A DNA stretch of 64,000 bases from Branchinecta lynchi (Eukaryota > Arthropoda > Branchiopoda > Anostraca > Branchinectidae), in NCBI GenBank assembly GCA_023053575.1, contig JAKZAP010000003.1, positions 6,672,561 through 6,736,560 of the forward strand, in the 5' to 3' direction. The notes under the pieces were generated by a model, which searched no databases, was not told the DNA's origin, and worked only from the letters and a program-made list of their open reading frames with translations. Below are positions 1-10,400 of the stretch, piece after piece (the stretch's first letter is position 1; each line of letters begins with the position of its first letter). The translations under genes and the position numbers were made by a program.

Positions 1-1
1 T

Positions 2-709
2 AAATTATTTCTAAGAAGAAATGATGATAACAACATGATTATAAGAAATGGAAATACTAATTTCAAAGTAGTAATCGAGTATTTATCCTGGAAGATCCCT
101 ATTGTAGCTCCTAGTATCGAAATGATGAGTGAATTAGAAAAGGGTCTTGCTAAGGATAAAAAGCATAATCTGATGTGGGAAGCATGTAATACTTATAAAA
201 GCGATGTTAGTCAAAATAAGGAACACACTTGGAAAGTTATATCTGAGAGAAACAATCCAACAAAAGTAGTTGTGATGCTACAGAAAAATGAAAAGCATAA
301 CAATCAATTAATGAATAATATGGTGTTTGATCATATGAATTTAACAGACATAGAACTTAGAATTAATGGGGATAAATATCCCGAAGAACCACTTAAATGT
401 GATTTTAGCGATGACAAATGTAAATACTCAAATCTTTACAATAGGTTCATACATTTGGGTTATAAACAATTAGCATTTGATACTGGTAGTGTTGTTAGTA
501 TAGAAGAATTTAAAGAAGTATATCCACTATTCTGTTTCGATGTTTCCAAACACGAGTCAAATATTTATAATGGAACAACTGCTGATATTGAAATAAGTTT
601 AACGTTGAAAGATAATCAACCCGTACCATATAATGTTTACTGTGTTATATATTATGAAAGAAAGGCTACATTAGGTATTATTAACAAAAATATGTATGTG
701 AGTTTGTGA
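2..709 (+). CDS. C-terminal part of a capsid-like F54H12.2-type protein (5' end outside window)
   Basis: The frame is open from base 2 to a stop at 707-709. The ATG at 35 is probably internal, because in-frame coding (KLFLRRNDDNN) continues upstream to the window edge. About 235 residues are seen. Features are an N-terminal NGNTNFKV/EYLSWKIPIV stretch, a middle part with ELRINGDKYPEEPLKCDF, and an end with FKEVYPLFCFDVSK, a DIEISLTL strand and YCVIYYERKATLGII. From family knowledge this pattern resembles the animal proteins annotated F54H12.2-like, which I link to integrated virus-like or Polinton-like elements as capsid-type proteins. That assignment is from memory and is not verified. It has no introns, is AT-rich, and an AATAAA lies 17 nt after the stop. 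A second compact ORF follows 38 nt later, so the two look like neighbours in one element. A host gene cannot be excluded. Confidence 0.5.
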   Translation, partial: KLFLRRNDDNNMIIRNGNTNFKVVIEYLSWKIPIVAPSIEMMSELEKGLAKDKKHNLMWEACNTYKSDVSQNKEHTWKVISERNNPTKVVVMLQKNEKHNNQLMNNMVFDHMNLTDIELRINGDKYPEEPLKCDFSDDKCKYSNLYNRFIHLGYKQLAFDTGSVVSIEEFKEVYPLFCFDVSKHESNIYNGTTADIEISLTLKDNQPVPYNVYCVIYYERKATLGIINKNMYVSL

Positions 710-725
710 GCCTGGATTTTTATTT

Positions 726-747
726 AATAAAATCATCCCCTAATAAA
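726..747 (+). promoter_or_regulatory. polyadenylation signals between the two AT-rich ORFs
   Basis: AATAAA occurs at 726-731, 17 nt after the first stop codon, and again at 742-747 overlapping the start codon of the next ORF. A third AATAAA at 1062-1067 follows the second ORF by 6 nt. Signals this tight are typical of compact virus-like transcription units. Their use is inferred. Confidence 0.4.
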
Positions 748-1055
748 TGGAGTCCACAAAGGAAGTCTTGAATACAATCAGAATGAATAAATACAATGAG
801 ACAATCAGGAAAGAAGCATTGGTATTAGGATTGAAATATACTATTGTTAAAATGAGAATTGCTAAGACAAAATATGGTGATAAGTTGGTTGTAGTCATTA
901 ATCATAATGACAAACCCTGTGATTTGTTTATAACTCAGAAATATAATGCCATTGCTAACGAATTACTTTTAAAGAAAAATCTAGTTTTGCAACCGATTGT
1001 ACGCGAAAACAAGAACAAAGAAACATATGTGGATTTAGAACTGTTTACTCAGTAA
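747..1055 (+). CDS. small OB-fold-like hypothetical protein beside the capsid-like gene
   Basis: A 102-residue ORF with an ATG at 747 and a stop at 1053-1055. An N-terminal basic helix (STKEVLNTIRMNKYNETIRKE) is followed by LGLKYTIVKMRIAKTKYGDKLVVVI, a short loop, the strand-like DLFITQKYNAIANELLLKKN and a final beta-like segment ending in YVDLELF. The run of beta strands, starting with 'Y.I..MRI..TKYG..LVV', resembles small single-stranded-nucleic-acid-binding OB-fold proteins that sit beside capsid-like genes in animal virus-like elements. This is inferred from pattern only; no catalytic motif is visible. It is as AT-rich as the preceding ORF, 38 nt away on the same strand, and is followed by AATAAA at 1062. 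It is probably part of the same integrated element. Confidence 0.45.
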   Translation: MESTKEVLNTIRMNKYNETIRKEALVLGLKYTIVKMRIAKTKYGDKLVVVINHNDKPCDLFITQKYNAIANELLLKKNLVLQPIVRENKNKETYVDLELFTQ

Positions 1056-1889
1056 TATTTGAATAAAAAATGAAAAATGTAAAAAAAAAGAAGTAGTAGT
1101 ATATTGTAGTATTTTATATGTAGTAAAGGGTAATATTCTCATTTCTTGTATCCTTTATTTTGGAATTAAGAAAATAAAAATGTTCTTAAAAAAGGGGATA
1201 ATTTGGTAAAAAGGATGTTAAAATTTAAGAAATTGATGTTAAAATGGGGTTTTGAAATTGGGGGGAGGGTGAGCCAGAACCCCCTTTATATAACTACTTA
1301 CCATCTATTGAGTTATACGCGAATCGGAACCAGGGTACGACGAAACTTCTTGTCAATGAGTGGAATAAACATTTCAGATTCACTAGATTAAGCCCGTCTT
1401 CTGATAGTCCTGCGTTGACAACTGCAAACCGTATCTGACAAACATGCCAACTGTTGTTCCATATGAGCTTCAGCTCTTTTTATTAAAATCGATTATTAAA
1501 AACCGCTATACAAGTACAGTAAAAAAGAAGAAGCAGTCCATCCTACAAAAAAGCGTTTTTTATCCCTTAAGGACCACTTTTAAACGTGTAACAAAAATGA
1601 TGGTGCTGTTCTTGGCTGATTGCCAAACCACTAATCTGCTGAAAAATTCAGATATGGATTCAGCATAAATGTTCGCCCCTCGCATCTCTAATCGAATTCA
1701 GAAATGTTTTCTGCTTTATCGAAATTTCCGGTTTGGCTAGATTCCGAGCGAACTATAGGCTACACTTTTCCGACGAGATATTAAGGTTCACATACGGATT
1801 ACCCTTGCCCTTGAATAGGCATCTTGTTAGCTCTGGAACTTCTGTTTTATTCCTCGTTATTTAGAACCACATTCCTAAATTTAGAGCCA
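1056..1889. other. no gene seen: AT-rich flank of the virus-like element, then degenerate repeat
   Basis: The first 150 bases are A/T-rich downstream sequence. Short frames at 1203-1391 and 1444-1668 have no recognisable product. Bases about 1490-1640 recur, diverged, at about 2270-2400 (shared 'atggtgctgttcttgg'). Bases 1690-1760 contain a worn unit of the 'ttccggttttggccggattccg' tandem repeat seen elsewhere in the window. Confidence 0.5.
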
Positions 1890-1891
1890 TA

Positions 1892-2063
1892 CACTGTAAA
1901 AAGTTTTTCCGTATAAAGACTAAAATTAACTGCAGTATTTGCTACACAGATTATTCTCATCTCTACGCAGATAAGATTAGTACCAAATATAGAGATAAGA
2001 TGAATCCGAGTAGCAAATAATGCAGTTAACTTTAATCTTTATACGGAGAAACCTTTTACAGTG
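1892..2063. mobile_element. palindromic MITE, TA target duplication (family M1, complete)
   Basis: A 172-bp near-perfect palindrome bounded by CACTGTAAAAAGTTTTTCCG and its complement. TA lies on both sides (1890-1891 and 2064-2065), as for Tc1/mariner-type insertions. The inner part (ATTCTTATCTCTACGC and its complement) folds back almost completely. Further copies are at 24290-24453 (complete) and about 11645-11730 (one arm). It has no coding capacity, so it is a non-autonomous foldback MITE. Confidence 0.8.
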
Positions 2064-2639
2064 TATCTACTAACTCTTTGACACCAGAAATCCCTACGTC
2101 CAGTTTGAAATAAATAATGTTAACACTTCTAGAGTTAACATGCGAACGTAACTAATATTTTGTTTTCCCAAAAGTTAATAATTTGAGAAACGGTACCAAA
2201 AGCAAAGAAAAAATCAGAAATCTTTTCTGGTTCTTTAAAATGACGTAATATATTAACGTGTGTTCAGCATGCCACGGTATGTATAAAAATGTAGAAGATG
2301 ACGACATCCTCACTTTATCCCTTACCGCCCCTTTTTAAAATGTGTAAAAAAAAATATGGTGCTGTTCTTGGTGGATTACTGAAGTCTCTTAGGTTCTAGA
2401 AAGACGTTGGTCGGTAGAGCTTCACACATCGCGTGCCTCTTCTCTAGAACCAGCTGATCAAAAACACAGCAAATTGCCTGTCATTGAGCGAGTTCAAGAC
2501 AGAAATTGACCAAATGTTTAGTGCTCAAATGAACGACCTTAAACATTAACTGAAATGCCAACTTACTTTTGTGTCATTTAACTGGATACACTGAATTATT
2601 TTGATTCTGCAAAGGGAATTTTTTTTTTTTTTCACTGTC
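2064..2639. other. no gene seen
   Basis: Mixed AT-rich sequence with no open frame of note. Bases 2270-2400 are a diverged copy of 1490-1640. A T-tract lies at about 2619-2632. Confidence 0.5.
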
Positions 2640-2996
2640 TACTCTAGCTATGACGTTCAGAATCTGCGTCCATCCCCACAACGAAAGATGTACTATGACG
2701 CGGGAATTTTAATCTCAATGCAAACGCGGCTTTTCAGTGGGCAGTGGTGAGATTGGTGAAGGCTGCTTAGTGCCTGAACGAAATAAAACATAAATATATA
2801 TCGTAAGGCATACAACAAAACTACAAGCTCATAGAGATACTACAAATCACCTGGAAATTACACTATTCGAATATCGATTATTCGTGAATAGCGGAACAAC
2901 ACAGTAACTCATTTTCACCGGGTCTTCAAGCCAATTTTAGTGAATAAGCGATGGGTAACCAGATTATCCTATCTAAGCCCTTTTCAGTTAAACTTT
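2640..2996 (+). repeat. dispersed repeat R330, copy 1
   Basis: About 350 bp matching 40640-40972 in the same orientation. Shared blocks include 'gaatctcaatacaaacgcgg' (diverged), 'attcgtgaatagcg' and 'cccttttcagttaaac'. It is non-coding, with no terminal repeats identified. Together with copy 2 it shows a moderately old dispersed family. Confidence 0.6.
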
Positions 2997-3479
2997 TTTT
3001 TTTTTTTTTAATTTTGAAGAGACTTTGCGGCCTTATTGTTTTTGTAATACATTATTATTAGTATAACGTACTAACCGTCGCGCACAGATTCTCACTTTCC
3101 AACTGAATAGGATCACTGGAGAAACAGGAATGAGTTTCAGTTTAAATACTTTTTACTAAAGCTGTCACATAGAAGACAAGCTAATCCCGGCAGTTATCAA
3201 AACATGCTCTTCTCTGTCACCTAATCGTCATTTTCATGTTTGAAGGTTAAGCAAACTTGACTAAAAAATTGTCCTGTCAATTTGATGCGTACATAGGCCA
3301 TTAACAAAAACATGAACAAAGGTTTCGATGGGATCCCAAAGGCGAATATGTATCGGACTTCTTCATCCAGACTGTCGCGTCTTGTAAATTTCCAGTCTTC
3401 ACGCAGATTAATTAGGTTCTTAAATTCCTTTCTGTCTTGAATATAATACTAGTGAAAACTCGTGGAATTGATCCGAGGT
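2997..3479. other. no gene seen; fragment of the GGGATCCC element
   Basis: A T-tract at about 2994-3010 is followed by unremarkable sequence. From about 3320 a short 5' fragment of the repeat starting GGTTTCGATGGGATCCCAAA is present and runs to about 3440. Confidence 0.5.
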
Positions 3480-3970
3480 ATGCTTCATCGGCATCTACAC
3501 AACTATATCGAATATCGAATATGTGTGGCAGGTCAGGCATCCAGGAATAACTAAAGCACAGGAAAAGAGGATTGAGAAAATTAAAAAAACGGGCTTGCCG
3601 GATCATTCTCGGACAAAATCACACCTCGTACGAGACCGGTCTTCGGACACTCGGGCTCAAGTCACTATGTGAACGAAGGCATGAAGCAGTTATGAGGTTT
3701 GGGAACCAGTGTCTTGCTTCCGAAAGGCACAGGCAGACTTTGACGTCGCCTACGGTCAATGGTCCCGTGACAAGAAGTAAAGCAGCCTCTAAAGTCACCC
3801 TAAAGCAACCACCTGCAAACTCCAGCGAGCCATACAATTCATCTTTTGTCCCCTACTTGTTCAATGCCAGAAAATGTTCATCTTGTTTTTGTGTGTGTGA
3901 TCATTTTAATTGTTTTTTTTTAACTATGTCTTGACAATGAAACTGCTATTGATTGATTGATTGATTGATA
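3480..3970 (+). pseudogene. LINE 3' end (CR1/L2-like reverse transcriptase C-terminus), frameshifted
   Basis: A short frame coding HPGITKAQEKRIEKI is followed, after a one-base frameshift near 3582, by KKRACRIILG, then GLRTLGLKSLCERRHEAVMRFGNQCLAS and a final SSFVPYLF. This is the usual tail of CR1/L2-clade LINE reverse transcriptases (known family pattern: 'KRACRIILG ... LGL.SL..RR ... F...CL'). The segment ends in a (TTGA)n tail at about 3948-3969, the expected 3' microsatellite. It is 5'-truncated and dead. Confidence 0.8.
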
Positions 3971-4335
3971 TACGAACTATTTATCCTAATCCAGCGTATT
4001 CCCTACCCCTGTTTCGAAACTGTAACCCATTTCGAGCAAAACTTTTATTGAAACAAATATCCAGTTTCCGCAGGACGACCCACGTCTCCAACCAGAAAAT
4101 AAACTTTCGATATGGATTACGAGTTGGGTTCAGTGCCCACATATCAGATTAGAATAAACTTTAGAAGTGCACTGCGCAACTCCACCCTAAGAAATTTACA
4201 AAAACGAAAATAACAGGATCGCATAGCTTTAATATCCTTTTTCTTTAAAACAGGATAGACACCAGATAAAAAAAGAATAGAATAGTCACAGAAGGAAGAG
4301 TATAGTTTGCCAAGAGCCATATAGTAAGGGTAGAT
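3971..4335. other. no gene seen; worn fragment of the 'ttccggttttggccgg' tandem repeat
   Basis: About 4005-4150 is a diverged fragment of the tandem unit found at 13160-13780 (satellite of the GGGATCCC element). The remainder is unassigned AT-rich sequence. Confidence 0.4.
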
Positions 4336-4338
4336 AGC

Positions 4339-5165
4339 CTATGCGGTTCCTACCGATATGTTGGACCTCAGGCCGGATTGATGAATACGATAAGACGAGA
4401 AGATTAAAGATTCTTCCTTAAATATCCGATTTTGTGAACCTTTTCTTTGAAAATTGGTTGAAATTAAAGCTGGTCCTGGGATTTCATTCTGGACACGGCT
4501 GCTCTTTGATTGGGTCTTCTGCATTTTGGAGTAGGAGTCACCTGTCTCATCTTCTTCTTTAGATGGGTACTTGTCGCGGCATGCATGGGCGATTTGAGTT
4601 CCGTACTTCGGTGATAGATGTGTCTTCAGCCCATGCTGACTGCGAATCAAATTTGACGGTGCAAAACGTATAAGTCAGCTACATTTTATTAGAGCTATAT
4701 TTCGACCCTTCTTGGCAAAGGTCCTCTTCAGCCTCAAGCGGCTCAAGATGGAAAATTAACTTGTCAAAAACAGTTAAAGATTCCATACCAATCTTAGTAC
4801 CCATCTTAGCTGCAGGAAAGAAGAGGAAGAGACAGATGACTCCAAAGTCAAAATGCAGAAGAATTTCTACCCTTTCGACGACCCGATCAAACAGCAAAAA
4901 CAGCAGCCATGTCCAGAATGAAAATCACAAGACCAGCTTTAACTCCAAACCAATCTTCAAAGAAGAAGTTCACAAAATCGGATATCAAAAGAAGAATCTT
5001 TAATTGTTTTTCACAAGTTCATTTTCCAGCTTGAGCGGCTTGAGCATGAAGAGGACCCTTGCCAAGAAGGGCCGAAATATAGCTCTAACAAAATGTAGCT
5101 GACTTATCCGTTTTGCACCGTCAAATATGATTCGCAGTCATCTTGGGCTGAAGAAACATCTACTG
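4339..5165. mobile_element. inverted pair of Penelope-like repeat P with hammerhead-like core
   Basis: Two copies of one repeat face each other. Arm 1 (minus, 4616-4764) and arm 2 (plus, about 5008-5161) match over roughly 150 bp, with terminal blocks TTGACGGTGCAAAACG and CACCGTCAAATATGATTCGC. Body sequences 4340-4620 (minus) and 4790-5003 (plus) also match each other in inverted orientation and code degenerate KMQK...SRVQNE...IFKEES-like residues. Each arm holds CTGAAGA (ATGAAGA in arm 2), a C/G hairpin, then CGAAA, like a hammerhead ribozyme core. The arm-body-arm order resembles Penelope-like element termini (inference). No intact reverse transcriptase is present. Confidence 0.65.
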
Positions 5166-5218
5166 CTGAAAATGTGCGACAACTCACTGGCCCGTCACCA
5201 AAACATTTCCTTCAAGTA

Positions 5219-6561
5219 GGGGAGCTCGGGGTTGACCCGGACACTAATTTTCCTTTTCTTGCTAGGCCGCCATTTCTTGGCTGATTTACATCGTTTTTGT
5301 TGTCGAACATGTAGAATGTCTGGGAGAGTAGCTGGTTATTTTTTCAGATTTTTTCCTGCATCAGGTTTTTAAGTAAACGTTTTTTTCTGTTTTTCAATTT
5401 GTCCGAGCCAACCCCGTACCCACGGGGTTGATTCGGACAGGCATCGGGTTGGTTCGGACATTGTTTGTAATGTTATTTTTGTATTCGACTTTATTTAAAT
5501 ATGTTAAAAAGTGGAAATGATAATATCGCAGCTCAAAAGTAAACAACAAAACTAAAGAAAACAAATGTTTCAAGAGCCGAGGTAGCGTTAAAGTGAAAAT
5601 CCTTCATTTGTCCTTTCAGCTAACCTAGCAATTCCAGAGACTGGTAACTTCAAAATTATGTCGGCAAAGTTCCGTCCATCTTTAGTGGGACCGATTACTC
5701 GAATCGATTCTACAGAAAGATGATTTTAGGCCCACTCATGTGCAGAAAGAATATCTTCAAGCCCCTCAACGAACTTTCATTCAATGAACCTCCTTTTCTG
5801 TCGACTTTCCGACATAAGAACCTTTTCCCAAATTTAACTTCATAAGGACGAATTCGTGTTTCTGTTTCCTCCTTGAAAATATTGTAAGCAAAGTTAACTA
5901 TATTAAATCATTAAATAAAAAAAAATCTAGTTTTTTACTTTATTGTAGACAATTCTACTAACCAGTTTTCTTCGGTTGTGGCCATCTCTTTTTAGCGCGT
6001 TCATTTTTCAGACTAATTCTGTTAACAAATAATACGATAAGGTTCTGATAACATATTTTAGCACTTTTCTAAGTCAGTTTCGGTTTTGTATGGCATATCA
6101 GTAGAAAGACTGTCCGGACCAACCATTTCAAAACTGTCCGAACCAACCCCACCCTGACTGAAATAACAAAATAGCGTACTACAGGAAAATTAGCTGATGT
6201 AGCTTGAAAATACTAAGCAGGCTACACACCCCAATTACTAAGCTGTCTATTGTCATTTAATCGCCTTCCAATTATCGCTAATCTTGGGCGTACAGCTTTT
6301 TAACCGACCATGAGCTAAAAACTTTTACCTCGAGAAAACCAATTTTTTTTACTTTTTGTCAAAACCAGAAAGGCAAGTACCATGAAACTTTGGTACACAG
6401 TTAGATCACTAGAAGCTAGATATTATGTATTTTTTTTTACCGATTTTAGCGACAACTTTTAATATTTTTTTGCGGGTGTCCAGACCAGTCCAGACCAACT
6501 TTTAATATTTTTTTGCGGGTGTCCAGACCAACCCCGTGTCCGATCCAACCCCGAGCTCCCC
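5219..6561. mobile_element. 1.34-kb inverted-repeat element with TA target duplication, non-autonomous
   Basis: Both ends carry GGGGAGCTCGGGGTTG (perfect 16 bp), with similarity continuing to about 26 bp, and are flanked by TA at 5217-5218 and 6562-6563. Internal copies of the subterminal motif GGTTGGTTCGGACA appear near 5440 and 6110. A 3' direct repeat around 'aatatttttttgcgggtg' lies at 6460-6530. No transposase frame is present. The TA duplication points to a Tc1/mariner-like mechanism, but the family is not recognised. Confidence 0.75.
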
Positions 6562-6829
6562 TACTAAACTGAAAAGGTTACAGAAATAAAAGTAGTATTT
6601 CCCTCGGGAACGAAAGTGCTGCGATGTATTGTTCCTAGCCATACCATTCCATTTTCCTGGTTTGGGGTTGAAACTGAGAAATAATATTGTGTGTGATTAT
6701 GGGCCTCCCAAACTTAGTTCCCACTGCTAAAGAAGTTGAAGCATATCCTTTGCTCCTTTCTAAGTTTTGATATTAGAAACTTGGGTGTGGCAAGCTAACG
6801 AACTTTTGAACTAAGGTAAATAAAAATTT

Positions 6830-7078
6830 CGTCGGTGTCAAGCGTAAACCACGTATCTCCTTTGTTCAAAACTTTTCAGGAGGTGAAAACAACATATTAA
6901 CTTTTTCTCGTTAGTAGTACAGCCACCTATGTTAATCCGAGATACGTGGTTTCCATATTGGTTTTATCTTCCAAACTATGAATCGGAGGCAATCGAGAAT
7001 TTTTCGGAGAGTAGAACTGTGTCAAAAAGTGGAAATCGCAGATTTGACCAGATACGTGGTTTCCGCTTGACACCGACG
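6830..7078. mobile_element. 249-bp MITE with ~35-bp terminal inverted repeats
   Basis: Ends begin CGTCGGTGTCAAGCG(T/G)AAAC and are mirror images for about 35 bp (the inner part 'ccacgtatct' also matches). ATTT flanks both ends (6826-6829 and 7079-7082), possibly the target duplication. A third 'gagatacgtggtttcc' motif lies inside at about 6939. Non-coding; superfamily not assigned. Confidence 0.7.
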
Positions 7079-7640
7079 ATTTCATTCTTGGACCTTTATG
7101 AGCTGACGAAAATGTATGTCATTTTTTTCTTTTCTTGCACAAGGTCCCTCCTTGAGATATAGCCTACCATTTTAAAAGTTTCGAGGGGGCAAAAGTTGCT
7201 GGAACACTTTATGTTGCCCAGGCAACGTAAATCTAGTAATGTTTGTCTACTTTTGTCAAATTCCAGTCTGGAGGAATTCTGGACGAACTACTTTTCCGAG
7301 AAGAAAATATTTCCAGAAAGATTACATATCCATTTAGCAGGCTGACGCATCAGCTTACTTGTGCCTTTTGTGCAGTCAAATATCAGTCAGCTAGGGCTAA
7401 AGGAACATTACTTACAATATTGTTTATTATTTTCTGGCGCTTCCTCCATTTTCTGCGAAGTTTCTGGCGGCAGACAGATGGAGCTTGGTCTCATGTCAAT
7501 CCGACGATTGCTTAGCTTGCTCAAAGTAAAGCCAAAATTCCTGACCCGATATGAAATGTTTTATTCAGCATCTATTTGTTCAGTAATTTATTTATTCATT
7601 ATTTATTCATTATTTCCCTTGACCTTCCTAAGAAAAGAAC
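7079..7640. other. no gene seen; short worn fragment of repeat P
   Basis: Bases about 7361-7425 resemble the junction of repeat P ('ttttgtgcagtcaaatat' then 'gtcagctagggctaaagg'). The overlapping frames here have no recognisable product. Confidence 0.4.
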
Positions 7641-7759
7641 GTAATCGCCAGGGCCGTCCCATGTGGGGGGGGGATGCACCCCCACCCCCACAGAAGGTCC
7701 GTGAACAAAAAATTCCGGTAAATTTTGACTGGCGCGGCTTCGCCGCACCAGTCATCTGA

Positions 7760-9110
7760 ACTTCTTGATTTTATGGAGTCTACCGGATAATTGCTCAGGG
7801 AACCTACCGGAATTTTCCTCAGGAAATCTACCGAAATCTTGATCAAGGAATCTGCCGGAACTTGTCTCAGGGAATTTACTAGAGACTGGATCAGAGTATC
7901 TACCAGACTTTGCCCCATGGAATCTACTAGAATTTTGGAATCTACCAGAATTTGCTTAGGGAATCTACCGGAATATTGCAGAGAGAATCTAAAGGAATTT
8001 TGCTCCGGAAATTTACCGGAATTTTGCTCCGAGAATCTACCGGAATTTTGCTCAGTGAATCTTCCAGAATTTTGCTCTGGGAATCTACCGAAAATTTGCT
8101 CCAGAATCTACCGGAATTTTGTTCAGGAAATCTACCGGAATTTTGGTCAGGGAACCTATCGGAATTTTGCTCAGGGCATCTACCGAAATCTTGATCAATG
8201 AATCTATCTGAACTAGTCTCAGAGAATTTACCGGAGACTGGATCAGGGGAACTACCGCACTTTGCTCCACGGAATCTATTAGAGTTTTGGAATCTGCCGG
8301 AATTTTGCTCAGGGAATCTACCGGCATTTTGCTCAGAGAATCTACCGGAATTTTGCTGCGGGAATCCACCGTAATTTTGCTCAGGGAACTACCGGAATTT
8401 CGCTCGGGGCATGTACCGAAATCTTGCTCAAGGAATCTACCGCAACTTGTCTCAGGGAATTTGCTGTAGGCTGGATCTAGGGATCTACCGGATTTCGCCC
8501 CACGGAATCTACTAGAATTTTGGAATCTACCAGAACTTTGCTCAGGGAATCGACCAGAATTTTGCTCATAGAATCTACCGGAATTATGCTCAGGGAATCT
8601 ACCGGAATTTTGCTCAGAGAATCTACCGGAATTTTGCTCCGGGAATCCACCGGAATTTTGCCCAGGGAACTACCGGAATTTTGCTCAGGGCATCTACCGA
8701 AATCTTGCTCAAGGAATCTACCGGAACTTGTCTCAGGGAATTTGCTGGAGGCTGGATCAAGGGATCTACCGGATTTCGCTCCACGGAATCTACTAGAATT
8801 TTGGAATCTACCAGAATTTTGCTAAGGGAATCGACCAGAATTTTGCTCAGAGAATCTACCGGAAGTTTGCTTATGGAATCTACCGGAATTTCGCTCAGGA
8901 AGTCTACCAAAATGCTGCTCAGGGAATCCAGCGAAGTCTTTCTAAGGAATCCACCAAAGTCTTTCTCAAGGAATCCATCGAAGTCTTTCTCAAGGAATTT
9001 ATGGGAACTTGTCTCGGGAATATACTAGAGGCTGGATCGGGGAACTACCGGACTTTGCTCCACGAAATCAATCAGAATTTGGCTCAGAGAATCTACCGTA
9101 ATTTTGTTGT
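7760..9110 (+). repeat. 24-bp minisatellite, unit like GGAATCTACCGGAATTTTGC+TCAG
   Basis: About 55 diverged units. As the unit is 24 bp, frames stay open on both strands and encode octapeptide repeats (ESTGILLR, NLPEFCSG and, in reverse, SKIPVDSL). A higher-order variant containing CATCTACCGAAATCTTG then 'gactggatca' recurs at about 7815, 8161, 8390 and 8678, so blocks of units have duplicated together. No start context, signal peptide or splice structure suggests translation. Confidence 0.85.
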
Positions 9111-9952
9111 TTACCGGAAGACCCACAGCTTACCAGGACAACATAGCGTACCGGAACATTCATCCTGTGATTCCGGTAATCTCCTAAGTTTCTGTAGCTT
9201 TCAAGAATTAGGCAACCTACTGAAATCCATCATTTCCAACTACAAATACTGTTCCAAGAATAGTTTCACGGTACCGTCTACTCCAGTTTCGACAGCTTTC
9301 TCGACTCCTCATCGATGATAAGCCGAGAAGAGTTCAAAGACGAGTTACCCTTGTTCCGACATGATCTGAAAAGTTGCCAGGAGAGACTAAAAAAGACGAA
9401 GTTTTTCGTGAATTGAAAGATGTGTTCAAAAGTATGGGAAGCTTTCAAGCTGGCGAAGACAATCCCTGTTACCTCAGCAAAAGGGGAAAGACATTTTAGC
9501 AAGATGAGTGTTGGTTAAGGCCACTTCGCCTTCAACATTGGCTGACCAGCATGCTACTAATCGCATTTGAAACCGATCTGACTGACGAATGTGAAATTGG
9601 ATATGTTGTGAACAATTGAAAACGTGATACAAAAAAGTGTAGGGTGTGTTGAAGGTCAAGGACTTTGTAGTCTTAACTGACAATCTTAAAGTTTAACCGA
9701 ACACGTCTAGTAACATATCACTTATTCACTTAATATTCCTGAAAACCCGATAAAATGCGTTACTTCGTTTCTCCGTTATCCCCGGATAGTCGATTTCATA
9801 GAATGAACTTATTCTTTCGGATTTGTGATACCTCTATGTGCTTGTACCTTTACGTAATATTCACCAACTAGATATGTCAGCCATCGCCAAAAAATTAAAG
9901 AAAAATATCAGATTGATTGCAAGACATATCCTAAAATCATTTTCTTATTTGA

Positions 9953-10400
9953 TAGTGCAAAACGGGATACGTCAGCTGAATTTTTTTAGAGCTATATTTC
10001 GGCCCTTCTTGGCAAGGGTCCTCTTAGTTGACGGTGCAAAACGGATATGTCAGCTACATTTTGTTAGAGCTATATTTCGGCCCTTCTTGGCAAGGGTCCT
10101 CTTCAGGCTCAAGCCGCTCAAGCTGAAAAACCACAAGTTCATTTTCCAGGTTAAGCCTGAAGAGGACCCTTGCCAAGAAGGGCCGAAAGATAGCTCTAAT
10201 TAAATGTAGTTGACTTATCCGTTTTGCACCGTCAACTACGATTCGCGGTCAGCTCAGGCTGAAGGACTATCTATCAAGGGTCCTCTTCTGGCTCAAAGCC
10301 ACTGAAGTTCGAAAAACGAACTTGTGGGATCAGCTGATGTATCCGTTTTGCACTATCAAACATGATTCGCAGTCAGCTTGGGCAGAATGAATATTTAAAA
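9953..10400. mobile_element. nested copies of repeat P: tight foldback with two hammerhead-like cores
   Basis: A partial copy (9953-10027) is followed by a foldback at 10028-10235 with arms of about 90 bp. The arms start TTGACGGTGCAAAACGGATA and end with its complement at 10235. Each arm contains CTGAAGA, hairpin GACCCTTGCCAAGAAGGGCC and GAAA. A further piece with 'gattcgcagtcagcttggg' ends near 10400. It is nested in the hAT-like element. Confidence 0.65.

Noticed and set aside
7791..8825. Overlapping frames of 80-136 codons with ESTGILLR or PEFCSGNL repeats
   Set aside because: Products of a 24-bp tandem array, open in several frames on both strands, with no start context or splice signals.
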